Positions 54,339 through 62,564 of a DNA stretch of 64,000 nucleotides are shown here, piece by piece. Each line of letters opens with the position of its first letter. Within the stretch, counting starts at the first letter, position 1. Made by a program: the position numbers and the translations under genes. The notes beneath the pieces are model-generated. The model made no database searches. It was given only the letters and a program-made list of their open reading frames with translations, and had not been told where the DNA came from. Source of the stretch: UBA2589 sp965223235 (GTDB taxonomy: Bacteria > Gemmatimonadota > Gemmatimonadetes > Longimicrobiales > Gaopeijiaceae); assembly GCA_965223235.1 (NCBI GenBank), contig CBDCVV010000012.1:124001-188000 (forward strand), in the 5' to 3' direction.

Positions 54339-55448
54339 ATGACGCAGCCGGGAGCACCGGCACAGAAGCAGGAGTTGAATCTTCGAATCCTGCTGCAGGA
54401 GATGATCTCGAGGGGAGCTTCGGATCTCCATATCACGGTGGGGAACCCGGCGAAAATCCGGATCGATGGGGCACTCACCAATTCGCAGACGAATCAGGTG
54501 CTGGCGCCTAAGGATACGCTTTCTCTCGCGTACTCGATTCTGACGGACAATCAAAAGAAGAGATTCGAGACCGAAGACGAGCTGGACTTCTCTTTCGGCG
54601 TCCAGAACCTCTCTCGCTTTCGCGGCAACGTGTATAAACAACGGGGCTGTGTCGCGATGGCGATCCGGCAGATTCCGTACGAAATCATCTCTCTTGAGAA
54701 ACTCGGCCTGCCCCCCGTCGCGAACCAACTGGCCGAACGCCCCCGCGGGCTCGTGCTCGTCACCGGCCCTACGGGTTCGGGAAAGTCTACGACGCTCGCT
54801 GCGATGGTCGACAAGGTGAACCGCGAGCGACGCGGACACATCATCACGATCGAAGATCCGATCGAGTTCATCCACCGACACCAAGGGTGCATGATCAACC
54901 AGCGCGAGGTCGGGGCGGATACGCAGTCGTTCCGAGCCGCGCTGAAGTATGCACTTCGTCAGGACCCAGACGTGATCCTGGTCGGCGAGATGCGCGACCT
55001 GGAAACCATCTCCGCCGCCCTGACCATCGCGGAAACCGGTCACCTAGTCTTCGCGACACTCCACACGAATTCGGCTGCCGAGTCCATCAACCGTATCATC
55101 GACGCCTTTCCCGCTCACCAGCAGGGGCAGGTGCGGACGCAGTTGGCTTTCGTGCTGGAAGGGGTCATCACACAGACTCTGATCCCACGGGCCAAGGGGC
55201 GGGGTCGGGTGGTCGCGGCCGAGGTGATGATCTGTACACCCGCGATCCGTGCGGTCATTCGTGATGAGAAGATTCACCAGATCTACTCACTCATGCAGGC
55301 TGGAAAGAAGCACGGCATGCAAACGATGAACGACGCGCTTCAGCTCCTATATATGAAGGGGGAGGTCACACTCGATGAGGCACTCAAACGCTCGGGAGAC
55401 CCGAACGAGCTCTTGAGAGCTGTCGGGGAGCCACTTCCCGGAGAGTGA
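54339..55448 (+). CDS. pilT: Type IV pilus retraction ATPase PilT
   Basis: A 369-residue ATPase that depolymerises pili and powers twitching and DNA uptake. It has the N-terminal domain ILLQEMISRGASDLHITVGN, the PilT-specific AIRQIPYEI, Walker A VTGPTGSGKSTTLA (about 143), the Asp box ITIEDPIEFIH, Walker B VILVGEMRDLETI and the His box ETGHLVFATLHTNSA. The C-terminal AGKKHGMQTMNDALQLLYMK and GDPNELL are also present. These separate it from PilB. It starts 33 bases after pilB with GGGGACGAC upstream. There is no stop or strong hairpin between them, so the three pil genes form an operon. Confidence 0.95.
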   Translation: MTQPGAPAQKQELNLRILLQEMISRGASDLHITVGNPAKIRIDGALTNSQTNQVLAPKDTLSLAYSILTDNQKKRFETEDELDFSFGVQNLSRFRGNVYKQRGCVAMAIRQIPYEIISLEKLGLPPVANQLAERPRGLVLVTGPTGSGKSTTLAAMVDKVNRERRGHIITIEDPIEFIHRHQGCMINQREVGADTQSFRAALKYALRQDPDVILVGEMRDLETISAALTIAETGHLVFATLHTNSAAESINRIIDAFPAHQQGQVRTQLAFVLEGVITQTLIPRAKGRGRVVAAEVMICTPAIRAVIRDEKIHQIYSLMQAGKKHGMQTMNDALQLLYMKGEVTLDEALKRSGDPNELLRAVGEPLPGE

Positions 55449-55507
55449 TATGAGACCGACCGCGATCGTAACGACCACCGCGCTAGATCCGAGGTAAGAA
55501 GAAGGCC

Positions 55508-56710
55508 ATGCCTACCTTCACCTACAGTGCCCGCACGGCAACGAGCAGTGAGATCCAACAGGGCGAGCTCGATCTTCCGACCAAGGAAGACGTGATTGCC
55601 CACCTCCACCGCAACAAGCTGATCCCGGTATCGGTTCGGGAGAAGCCAAAGGAGATCTCTTTCTCCTTCGGGACGGGGATCACGACTCGCGACATCGTCA
55701 TCTTTACGCGCCAGTTCGCCACCATGATCAACTCGGGGCTCCCGCTGGTGCAAAGCCTGGACATCCTGGCGGAGCAGACCGAGAACGATGCGCTGCGTAA
55801 GACGATCTCGGACGTGCTCTACGATGTCGAATCGGGTCATACGCTGGCCGATGCGATGGGGAAGCACCCGAAGGTCTTCACCGAGCTCTACGTGAATATG
55901 GTCGCGGCCGGTGAGGCCGGCGGTATCCTCGATACGATTCTCTTGAGGTTGGCGACGTTCTTGGAGAAGAACGACGCTCTCGTGCGGAAGATCAAAGGCG
56001 CGATGATTTACCCGGGAGTCATCTTCTCCGTGGCTGGCGCGGCGATCGTGATTCTCTTGATCTTCGTGATCCCCACCTTCCAGTCGATGTTCGAGTCGGC
56101 GGGCATCCCTCTGCCGCTCCCGACCCAGATCGTCATCGGGGCCTCTGCTTTCCTGCAGTCGTGGTGGTGGGCTTGTGGTGCGGGGCTGATCGCCTTGGTT
56201 GTCGGAATTCGGCAGTGGTACCAGACGGACACCGGTCAGCTCGCGATCGACAAGTTCTTGCTGGCGATGCCGATCTTGGGTGATCTGCAACGCAAGTCGG
56301 CGGTGGCCCGCTTCACGCGGACGCTCGGTACGCTCGTTTCCTCCGGTGTCTCGATTCTAGAGGGCTTGGAGATCACCGCGAAGACAGCGGGGAACCGGGT
56401 CATCCATGACGCGGTGATGGGGTCTCGAGCCTCGATCGCGGGGGGTGAGACGATTGCCGGTCCGCTTAAGGAGTCCGGTGTGTTCCCGCCGATGGTCGTG
56501 CAGATGATCAACGTCGGTGAGCAAACCGGCGGACTCGACGAGATGCTCTCGAAGATCGCGGACTTCTACGACGATGAGGTGGACACCGCGGTCGAGGCAC
56601 TCCTTGCTGCGATGGAGCCGATCATGATCGTCGTGCTCGGCGTCGTGGTCGGTGGAATGATCGTCGCGATGTACCTGCCGATCTTCGACATGATCAACGC
56701 AGTTCAGTAG
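55508..56710 (+). CDS. pilC: Type IV pilus inner-membrane platform protein PilC
   Basis: A 400-residue GspF/PilC protein that anchors the pilus motor. The N-terminal part reads MPTFTYSARTATSSEIQQGE. Two GspF domains follow, each with a cytoplasmic helical bundle ending in membrane helices. The first includes IVIFTRQFATMINSGLPLVQ and a helix near GVIFSVAGAAIVILLIFVIP. The second includes AVARFTRTLGTLVSSGVSIL and the last helix PIMIVVLGVVVGGMIVAMYL. It is followed directly by a rho-independent terminator, marking the operon end. Pilin, PilM-Q and the prepilin peptidase are not in the window. Confidence 0.95.
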   Translation: MPTFTYSARTATSSEIQQGELDLPTKEDVIAHLHRNKLIPVSVREKPKEISFSFGTGITTRDIVIFTRQFATMINSGLPLVQSLDILAEQTENDALRKTISDVLYDVESGHTLADAMGKHPKVFTELYVNMVAAGEAGGILDTILLRLATFLEKNDALVRKIKGAMIYPGVIFSVAGAAIVILLIFVIPTFQSMFESAGIPLPLPTQIVIGASAFLQSWWWACGAGLIALVVGIRQWYQTDTGQLAIDKFLLAMPILGDLQRKSAVARFTRTLGTLVSSGVSILEGLEITAKTAGNRVIHDAVMGSRASIAGGETIAGPLKESGVFPPMVVQMINVGEQTGGLDEMLSKIADFYDDEVDTAVEALLAAMEPIMIVVLGVVVGGMIVAMYLPIFDMINAVQ

Positions 56711-56737
56711 CGCTCCTCGCACGTACGGTTCACAGTG

Positions 56738-56776
56738 GCGGGCGTCGGCCGACGAGGTCGGCGCCCGCTCCGTTTT
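56738..56776 (+). terminator. Rho-independent terminator after pilC
   Basis: GCGGGCG (56738-56744) pairs with CGCCCGC (56762-56768). An inner stem CCGAC (56749-56753) pairs with GTCGG (56757-56761) across a 3-base loop, with a 4-base bulge between the stems on the left side. The right arm is followed by TCCGTTTT. It lies 27 bases after the pilC stop and 33 bases before the next gene. Confidence 0.75.
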
Positions 56777-56808
56777 CGCATTGCCGACCCCAACCGTCAA
56801 GGAGTCCC

Positions 56809-59079
56809 ATGTCCCGGCTCACGGGTATCGCGATGGTTATCGCTATGGTCGCGTCGCTGGCTGCCGTCGCGACCCCCGTTCGCGGCCAGCTTCTCGAGGT
56901 GACCGCAGGACCCCTGACGACAGCTCCTATCATCGATGGCCGGCTGGGGGACCCGGCGTGGGGGGAGGCAAGCGTCGTCTCCGGCTTCGTGCAGCGGGAG
57001 CCTCTCGAAGGGCAGCCCGTCTCGCAGCGAACCGAGGTGCGGGTGGCGTTCGATGAGAGCGCACTCTATGTAGCAGCATGGCTCTATGATGATGACCCGG
57101 AAGGCATCGTCTTTGGGCAGACTCGGAGGGACGCGTCTTTGAACGACTCCGACGCCTTTTCCTTCGTGCTCGATACGTACTTGGACCGCCAGAACGGCTA
57201 CGTATTCGCCACGACACCGGCGGGGATCGAGTACGATGGGCAGGTGGCCAACGAGGGGCAGGGAGGTGGAGGGGGTGGAGGTCGACTCCAAAGGGGATCT
57301 GCCGGAGGCTTCAACCTGAACTGGGATGCCAGTTGGGAAGTTGCGACGAGTACCGACGCAGAAGGGTGGTATGCCGAGTTCCGGATCCCGTTTTCCACAC
57401 TTCGATATGATGCAGGTGGCCCCCAAGCGTGGGGCTTGAACTTCGAGCGACGTATCAGACGGAACAACGAACAGTCCGTCTGGGCCCCGCTACCTCGCCA
57501 GTTCAATATCTACCGCGTCTCGCTCGCCGGGACAGTGAAGCTCGAGGCTCCGGCCAAACGGATCCTGACGGTTACGCCCTATGCGCTCGCTGAGACGTTT
57601 CGAGACTACGCGGCGAGCCCGTCGAATTGGGACGAGGACCTCGGCTTCGGTGCGGACGCGAAGGTCGGAGTCACACAGAGTCTCACGCTCGACCTGACGG
57701 TGAACACGGACTTTGCGCTCGCCGAGGTGGACGACCAGCAGGTCAATCTGACCCGCTTTCCGCTCTTTTTTCCAGAGAAGCGGGCGTTCTTCCTTGAGAA
57801 TGCGGGGACGTTCACTGTGGGGAGTGGACGCGCCGCCGAGTTGTTCTTTTCTAGGCGGATCGGGCTCGTAGCGGGACGTGAGGTGCCGATACTTGGTGGA
57901 GCTCGCCTCACGGGCAAGCTCGGCGGTATGCAGGTCGGACTGTTGAGCATTCAGACCGATGACCTTGCACTCTCGGATGGCACCACCACAACTACGGTTT
58001 CACCGTCGAACAATTTCGGCGTGGTGCGGCTGTTCCAGGAGTTCGAGAACCGGTCGCGCCTCGGCGCCATCTTGGTCACACGCATCAACACGGACGACCC
58101 CGGCGATCACAATGTGACGTACGGGATCGATGGGCGCCTGGGGATCGGTCAAGACCTGACGCTGAATGGATGGGTGGGACTGACCCAGACGCCGTGGCAA
58201 GATGCCACGCCGGACGTTCGCACCGGGGTCAACCGAGGTGAGTACGGTGGCAACGTCAGTGGCTCGTACGTGACCCGAGACTGGCAGGTGAGTGCCGGGT
58301 ACCGGCAGGTCGGTGAGAACTTCAATCCCGAGGTGGGGTTCCTGAGTCGTCGCGCCTATCGCCACTTCAATACACGCGTCCTGCGACACATTCGGACGCC
58401 GAACATCCCGTGGTTTCGAGAGTTCCGACCGCACGTTTCATGGAATCAGTACTGGGATCTCGGCGGCTTCTCCGAAGGGTATGTCGTACACGTCGACAAC
58501 CACTTCGCATTCGAGAACGGCGCCTTTTTCCAGCTCCCGGGCTTCAACTTCATCGGAGAGGGGTTACGCGAAGACTTCGAGATCCGAGAAGGCATCGTGA
58601 TCCCCGCGGGTAGCTACGACAACTACGATTGGGAGTTCCGCGCGAACACCAACCGGAGTGCTCCCCTTTCTGCGTCGGGAGGATGGGGGCTAGGAGGCTT
58701 CTTCAACGGATCTCGATTCGGGCCTAACGTGACGATCGCGTACCGGTTCCGTGATCGATTTACCTCATCGCTGCGTGTCGACTACTTCGATGTGCAGCTG
58801 GATCAGGGGGACTTCACGACTGCGGTCATGCGCTTCACCGGCTCGTATTCCTTCACGCCGCGCATCTATCTCCAGGCCAATATCCAGTACAACGACGATT
58901 CGCAGGACGTCGGTACCAATCTTCGGTTTGGATGGCTCGACACCGCAGGGACTGGACTATTCGTTGTGCTCAACGACGCCCAGCATCGAGGGAGCTTGTC
59001 GACGACAGGGATCGCAAGCGGACCGAGGCAACGGCAGTTGGTCGTGAAGTACACCAAGCTCTTCGACTTCACCAGATAG
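56809..59079 (+). CDS. DUF5916 protein: carbohydrate-binding-like domain plus outer-membrane barrel
   Basis: A 756-residue protein, with AAGGAG 5 bases before ATG 56809. The signal peptide spans MVIAMVASLAAVATPVRG. A CBM9-like beta-sandwich (about residues 35-210) begins TTAPIIDGRLGDPAWGEAS and includes VAFDESALYVAAWLYDDDP and WYAEFRIPFSTLRYD. A long barrel-like region follows (LNTDFALAEVDDQQVNLTR-type segment VNTDFALAEVDDQQVNLTRF, then FFPEKRAFFLENAGTF) to an aromatic C-terminus. A Gly-rich loop (QGGGGGGGRLQ) sits in the first domain. DUF5916 proteins are frequent in Bacteroidota and Gemmatimonadota and have no proven function. A role in binding or moving extracellular polymers is likely but inferred. 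Confidence 0.87.
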   Translation: MSRLTGIAMVIAMVASLAAVATPVRGQLLEVTAGPLTTAPIIDGRLGDPAWGEASVVSGFVQREPLEGQPVSQRTEVRVAFDESALYVAAWLYDDDPEGIVFGQTRRDASLNDSDAFSFVLDTYLDRQNGYVFATTPAGIEYDGQVANEGQGGGGGGGRLQRGSAGGFNLNWDASWEVATSTDAEGWYAEFRIPFSTLRYDAGGPQAWGLNFERRIRRNNEQSVWAPLPRQFNIYRVSLAGTVKLEAPAKRILTVTPYALAETFRDYAASPSNWDEDLGFGADAKVGVTQSLTLDLTVNTDFALAEVDDQQVNLTRFPLFFPEKRAFFLENAGTFTVGSGRAAELFFSRRIGLVAGREVPILGGARLTGKLGGMQVGLLSIQTDDLALSDGTTTTTVSPSNNFGVVRLFQEFENRSRLGAILVTRINTDDPGDHNVTYGIDGRLGIGQDLTLNGWVGLTQTPWQDATPDVRTGVNRGEYGGNVSGSYVTRDWQVSAGYRQVGENFNPEVGFLSRRAYRHFNTRVLRHIRTPNIPWFREFRPHVSWNQYWDLGGFSEGYVVHVDNHFAFENGAFFQLPGFNFIGEGLREDFEIREGIVIPAGSYDNYDWEFRANTNRSAPLSASGGWGLGGFFNGSRFGPNVTIAYRFRDRFTSSLRVDYFDVQLDQGDFTTAVMRFTGSYSFTPRIYLQANIQYNDDSQDVGTNLRFGWLDTAGTGLFVVLNDAQHRGSLSTTGIASGPRQRQLVVKYTKLFDFTR

Positions 59080-59098
59080 TGCTGCGGGAACGGTGTCC

Positions 59099-59860
59099 AT
59101 GATCTCGCCCGACCAGCCGTGGACTGTGGTCCTCCTGGCCGCTGCCGGGTTGGTCGCAGGCACGATCAACTCGATCGCTGGCGGCGGCTCCCTACTCACC
59201 TTACCGCTTCTCATCTTCGTTGGTCTGCCTCCGACAGTGGCAAACGCCACCAACCGGATCGCGGTCTTCGTCGGCGGCATCGGGGCCACCATGAGCTTCC
59301 ACAAGAGAGGGTTGATTCCCTTCGAGTGGGTACGCTTCGGTCTGATCCCGGCGCTCGTTGGTGTGGTGCTCGGGACGTGGGGTGCGACGGTGATCGGGGA
59401 CGTCGCGTTCGAGCGGGCCCTGGCCTTGGTGCTGGTACTCGGTGCTGGATGGATGATCTGGCGCCCGAGCCCGCTCGAGGAAGGGGCGAATGCGGAGATC
59501 CCGACCGGAAGTCGCCGTCATGTGCTCCGTCTAATCTTCTTCGCCTTGGGTTGCTACAGCGGCTTTATTCAGGCCGGTGTGGGCTTTCTATTCCTCGCGG
59601 TACTTTCGTCGAACGGACTCGATCTGGTCCGGTGCAATGCCGTGAAGGTGCCCCTCGTGCTCACCTTTGCGGGGCTCGCGATCGTTTTGTTCGCCTTCAA
59701 CGGGCTTCTCGATTGGACCGCCGGCCTTTCGCTTGCGGCGGGACAGTTCTTCGGAGCTCGCCTCGGGGTCCGGTTGCAAGTCCTGAAAGGCCAGGCGTGG
59801 GTCCGAAACGTGCTCACGGTGACGATTGTCGTCTTCGCGATCCGGCTCCTGACACGATAG
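59099..59860 (+). CDS. TauE/SafE-family permease (sulfite/organic anion exporter type)
   Basis: A 253-residue membrane protein with seven or eight helices. The family's start motif is AAAGLVAGTINSIAGGGSLLT, followed by ATNRIAVFVGGIGATMSF. A second repeat includes FFALGCYSGFIQAGVGFLFL and AVKVPLVLTFAGLAIVLFA. The N-x-I-A-G-G-G and Q-A-G-V-G-F motifs are the usual substrate-pathway regions. ATG 59099 is favoured over GTG 59093 by spacing from GGGAA. Substrates of characterised members are sulfite, taurine-derived or other sulfur anions. Here the adjacent genes handle sulfur amino acids, which is suggestive only. Its stop codon lies in the left arm of a strong hairpin. Confidence 0.88.
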   Translation: MISPDQPWTVVLLAAAGLVAGTINSIAGGGSLLTLPLLIFVGLPPTVANATNRIAVFVGGIGATMSFHKRGLIPFEWVRFGLIPALVGVVLGTWGATVIGDVAFERALALVLVLGAGWMIWRPSPLEEGANAEIPTGSRRHVLRLIFFALGCYSGFIQAGVGFLFLAVLSSNGLDLVRCNAVKVPLVLTFAGLAIVLFAFNGLLDWTAGLSLAAGQFFGARLGVRLQVLKGQAWVRNVLTVTIVVFAIRLLTR

Positions 59861-59890
59861 CCGCGGACGCGATTGCGCCCGCGGCTATCG
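59855..59890. terminator. Strong palindromic hairpin between convergent TauE/SafE and ahcY genes
   Basis: A perfect 12-base inverted repeat: CGATAGCCGCGG (59855-59866) and CCGCGGCTATCG (59879-59890) with a 12-base loop. The left arm contains the TAG stop of the permease gene. No T tract follows on either strand. A second, shorter repeat (CCGGTAC/GTACCGG, 59912-59931) overlaps the ahcY stop. Together they form a plausible two-way transcription end between converging genes. Confidence 0.6.
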
Positions 59891-59919
59891 TACCCGCGTA
59901 CCGTACGAGCCGGTACTTG

Positions 59920-61404
59920 TTAGTACCGGTAGTGCTCCGGCTTGTACGGGCCGTCCTTCGGCACATTGATGTACTCCGCCTGCTCAGCGCTCAACTCGGT
60001 GAGCCTTGCACCCAACTTGTCCAGGTGGAGTCTGGCGACCTTCTCGTCGAGGTGCTTCGGGAGAACGTACACCTTGTTCTGGTACCGATCGGGGTTCTGC
60101 GCCAACTCGATCTGGGCGATGACCTGATTCGTGAACGACGCCGACATGACGAAGCTCGGGTGCCCTGTCGCGCAGCCCAAGTTCATGAGGCGACCCTCGG
60201 CCAGAATCAGGACGGAGTGTCCATCCGGGAAGGTCCATTCGTGGTACTGCGGCTTGATCTCTTCCTTGCGCACTCCAGCCATCCGCTCCAACCCGGCCAT
60301 GTCGATTTCGTTGTCGAAGTGACCGATGTTGGCGACGATCGCCTTGTCTTTCATCAGAGCCATATCGTCGGCCGTGATGATGTCTTTGTTTCCCGTGGCG
60401 GTAATGAAGACGTCCGCACTCCCGATCACGTCTTCGAGCCGGACGACGCCGTATCCCTCCATACATGCTTGGAGCGCGCAGATCGGGTCGATCTCGGTCA
60501 CGAGCACCCGAGCTCCTTGAGCCTTGAGGGCCTGGGCGCAGCCTTTGCCGACGTCTCCGTATCCGAGCACGACGGCCGTTTTTCCGGAGAGCATGACATC
60601 GCTCGCGCGGTTGAGGCCGTCGATGACGGAGTGTCGGCAACCGTAGAGGTTGTCGAACTTCGACTTGGTCACCGAGTCGTTCACGTTGATGGCAGGGAAG
60701 AGGAGCGAGCCCGCGGCCTCCATCTCGTACAGGCGGTGAACGCCCGTCGTCGTCTCTTCACTGACGCCGCGCATGTTCTTGGTAATCCGAGCCCACTTGC
60801 CCGGGTCTTCCGTAAGCGTGCGCCGGAGCAGCTCGAGGATGACACCCCACTCCTCGGGCTCGGAGTCGGCGTCAAAGGAAGGCACGTTCTCCGGGGTCGC
60901 GTACTCGACTCCCTTGTGCATGAGGAGCGTAGCATCTCCACCATCATCGACGAGGAGATCGGGCCCGGAGCCGTCTGGCCAGGTCAGCATTTGGTCTGTG
61001 CACCACCAGTACTCCTCCAACGTTTCTCCCTTCCAGGCGAAGACGGCGGCCCCTTTCGGATCCTCAACCGTCCCGTCCTTCCCGACCGCCACTGCGGCTG
61101 CGGCGTGATCTTGGGTCGAAAAGATGTTGCACGAAGCCCAACGGACATCCGCCCCGAGCTCCATCAACGTCTCGATGAGCACTGCGGTCTGAATGGTCAT
61201 GTGCAGCGAGCCGGCGACTTTGAGCCCAGCGAGCGGCTGCTCGGGCCCGTACTCGGCGCGGGCGGCCATGAGACCCGGCATCTCGTGCTCAGCCAGCCGA
61301 ATCTCGTTGCGCCCCCACTCTGCGAGACCGAGGTCGGCGACCTTGAAGGCAGGTCGGTTGGTGGTCTGAGTAGCTGCCTCGGGCAGAACGGCGCTTTGTG
61401 TCAT
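59920..61404 (-). CDS. ahcY: Adenosylhomocysteinase (SAH hydrolase)
   Basis: A 494-residue enzyme that splits S-adenosylhomocysteine into adenosine and homocysteine, clearing the inhibitory product of SAM-dependent methylation. Family segments are visible: GLKVAGSLHMTIQTAVLIET, ARWASCNIFSTQDHAAAA-type VRWASCNIFSTQDHAAAAV, the NAD-binding AVVLGYGDVGKGCAQAL, and the conserved C-terminus KPEHYRY. The length fits the long bacterial form. ATG 61404 is preferred, although an in-frame ATG 10 codons upstream (61434) is possible. It lies 48 bases after the stop of the ArsR-methyltransferase gene, so the two form an operon. Confidence 0.96.
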   Translation of the reverse strand: MTQSAVLPEAATQTTNRPAFKVADLGLAEWGRNEIRLAEHEMPGLMAARAEYGPEQPLAGLKVAGSLHMTIQTAVLIETLMELGADVRWASCNIFSTQDHAAAAVAVGKDGTVEDPKGAAVFAWKGETLEEYWWCTDQMLTWPDGSGPDLLVDDGGDATLLMHKGVEYATPENVPSFDADSEPEEWGVILELLRRTLTEDPGKWARITKNMRGVSEETTTGVHRLYEMEAAGSLLFPAINVNDSVTKSKFDNLYGCRHSVIDGLNRASDVMLSGKTAVVLGYGDVGKGCAQALKAQGARVLVTEIDPICALQACMEGYGVVRLEDVIGSADVFITATGNKDIITADDMALMKDKAIVANIGHFDNEIDMAGLERMAGVRKEEIKPQYHEWTFPDGHSVLILAEGRLMNLGCATGHPSFVMSASFTNQVIAQIELAQNPDRYQNKVYVLPKHLDEKVARLHLDKLGARLTELSAEQAEYINVPKDGPYKPEHYRY

Positions 61405-61452
61405 GGTTGGTTCTCGAGTTGATGGTGTGGACATTCGCGAATCACCGCGCGG

Positions 61453-62394
61453 TCACGCACGCGCGGTGGTGAGAAAGAGGAGTGGACCTGTGGCCTTTGG
61501 GTCGGGGGGCAGCGGGATCGAGCGGACCTCGCCGAAGCCGCACCCTCGGAGCCAACCTTCAACCCCGGATTGCTCGAACCCCGGCCATACGTGACCCATC
61601 TCAGTTGCGTACTCTGCGCCCTTGTCGTGGGACCTCATCTCGAGGAGGAGGAGTGTGCCCCCGGCGGTGAGTGCGCGATGGGCTTCGGCGAGTACGGCGG
61701 CGGGGTCCACGACGTAATGCAGGACTAATGCCAGGATGGCTAGGTCGAGCCGGCCATCCTCTATAGGGAGGGCCTCGAGCTCGCCGTCGCGCACTTCGAC
61801 GTTGGTAAAGCCACTCAGCCTGGCCTTGGCCGCCGCCCTCATTTCCACCGATCGGTCGATGGCGATTACCCGAGAGACGAACGGCGCGATGCGTGCAGAG
61901 AGCTGGCCGGTTCCGGTCCCGAGGTCTCCAACGGTCCACGCGGAGTTCAAGAGCCCGAGGAGCGGAGCGAGTCCTGTCGCTGATCCGAAGAGTTCGACGC
62001 GGCGGTCGTCCCAATCCGCAGCGGTCGCCGCGAAGAAGGCGGCCGACCGCATCCGGCGATCGCGGAGCACCACCCGGGACCGCTCGGCGTCGGCCCTGTA
62101 GACGGCGTTGGTGCCCACCTCTTCCCGAACGATGTCCCAAACACCGCGCATCCACTCATCCGTGGAGCCCATGCGGTAGTGCCGACTACGGCCTTCGGCT
62201 CGCGACTCCACCCACCCGTCAGACGCCAGCTTCTTGAGGTGGCGACTCACGGTCGGCTGAGCCAGGCGGAGCACGGAGCAGAGCTCGGAGACCGTGAACT
62301 CGGAGCGATCCAGCAACGCCAAGATGCGGGTTCGGGTCTCGTCTCCGAGTGTCCCGAGGCGGCCCACGACCGGGGGAGTCATCGTCGTATTCAT
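61453..62394 (-). CDS. ArsR-family regulator fused to a SAM-dependent methyltransferase domain
   Basis: A 313-residue protein. The N-terminal winged helix (residues 8-90) has LGDETRTRILALLDRSEFTV, the recognition part LCSVLRLAQPTVSRHLKKL and the wing EGRSRHYRM. It has no cysteine pair for metals. The C-terminal class I methyltransferase domain (about 140-313) has motif I VGDLGTGTGQLSARIAP, the acidic AIDRSVEMRAAA, and LEALPIEDGRLDLAILALVL, AHRALTAGGTLLLLEM. Gene order with ahcY suggests it senses SAM or SAH and represses the operon, as ArsR-type SahR does in other bacteria. Which ligand it binds is not shown. ATG 62394 is used, and ATG 62382 is possible. Confidence 0.87.
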   Translation of the reverse strand: MNTTMTPPVVGRLGTLGDETRTRILALLDRSEFTVSELCSVLRLAQPTVSRHLKKLASDGWVESRAEGRSRHYRMGSTDEWMRGVWDIVREEVGTNAVYRADAERSRVVLRDRRMRSAAFFAATAADWDDRRVELFGSATGLAPLLGLLNSAWTVGDLGTGTGQLSARIAPFVSRVIAIDRSVEMRAAAKARLSGFTNVEVRDGELEALPIEDGRLDLAILALVLHYVVDPAAVLAEAHRALTAGGTLLLLEMRSHDKGAEYATEMGHVWPGFEQSGVEGWLRGCGFGEVRSIPLPPDPKATGPLLFLTTARA

Positions 62395-62436
62395 AAATGC
62401 GAATATAACAATGTATCGTCTCCGATTCTCTGTCAA
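62388..62436 (-). promoter_or_regulatory. Candidate promoter and repressor site of the ArsR-methyltransferase/ahcY operon
   Basis: On the minus strand a perfect -35 (TTGACA, 62436-62431) is followed by TACATT (62415-62410) at 15 bases, or TATATT (62407-62402) further down. An inverted repeat TATTC-8-GAATA (62405-62388) overlaps the second -10 candidate and the ATG at 62394. A repressor bound there would block transcription, the usual mode of ArsR-type autoregulation. If the promoter uses the distal -10, the ATG at 62394 would be nearly leaderless and 62382 could be the start. Confidence 0.45.
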
Positions 62437-62564
62437 ACGAAGACTCGACCGGGATTGCGACCGGCTCTTCTTCTTGCCCCAGTGTCCGGGTGCGGGCATT
62501 CTTTCTCGCTTGCACAGCATTGGGGCGGCCCCGCGCCGCCTACACCTCATCTATCGGGGAACCC

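Noticed and set aside
59119..61422. A 767-residue open frame antisense to ahcY and overlapping TauE/SafE
   Set aside because: It is a GC-driven shadow frame. The opposite strand encodes a textbook SAH hydrolase and the first part overlaps the permease in another frame.
61405..61452. A SAH riboswitch directly before ahcY
   Set aside because: The 48-base gap after the ArsR-methyltransferase gene is too short, and it holds only a small GC-rich inverted repeat without the conserved core.
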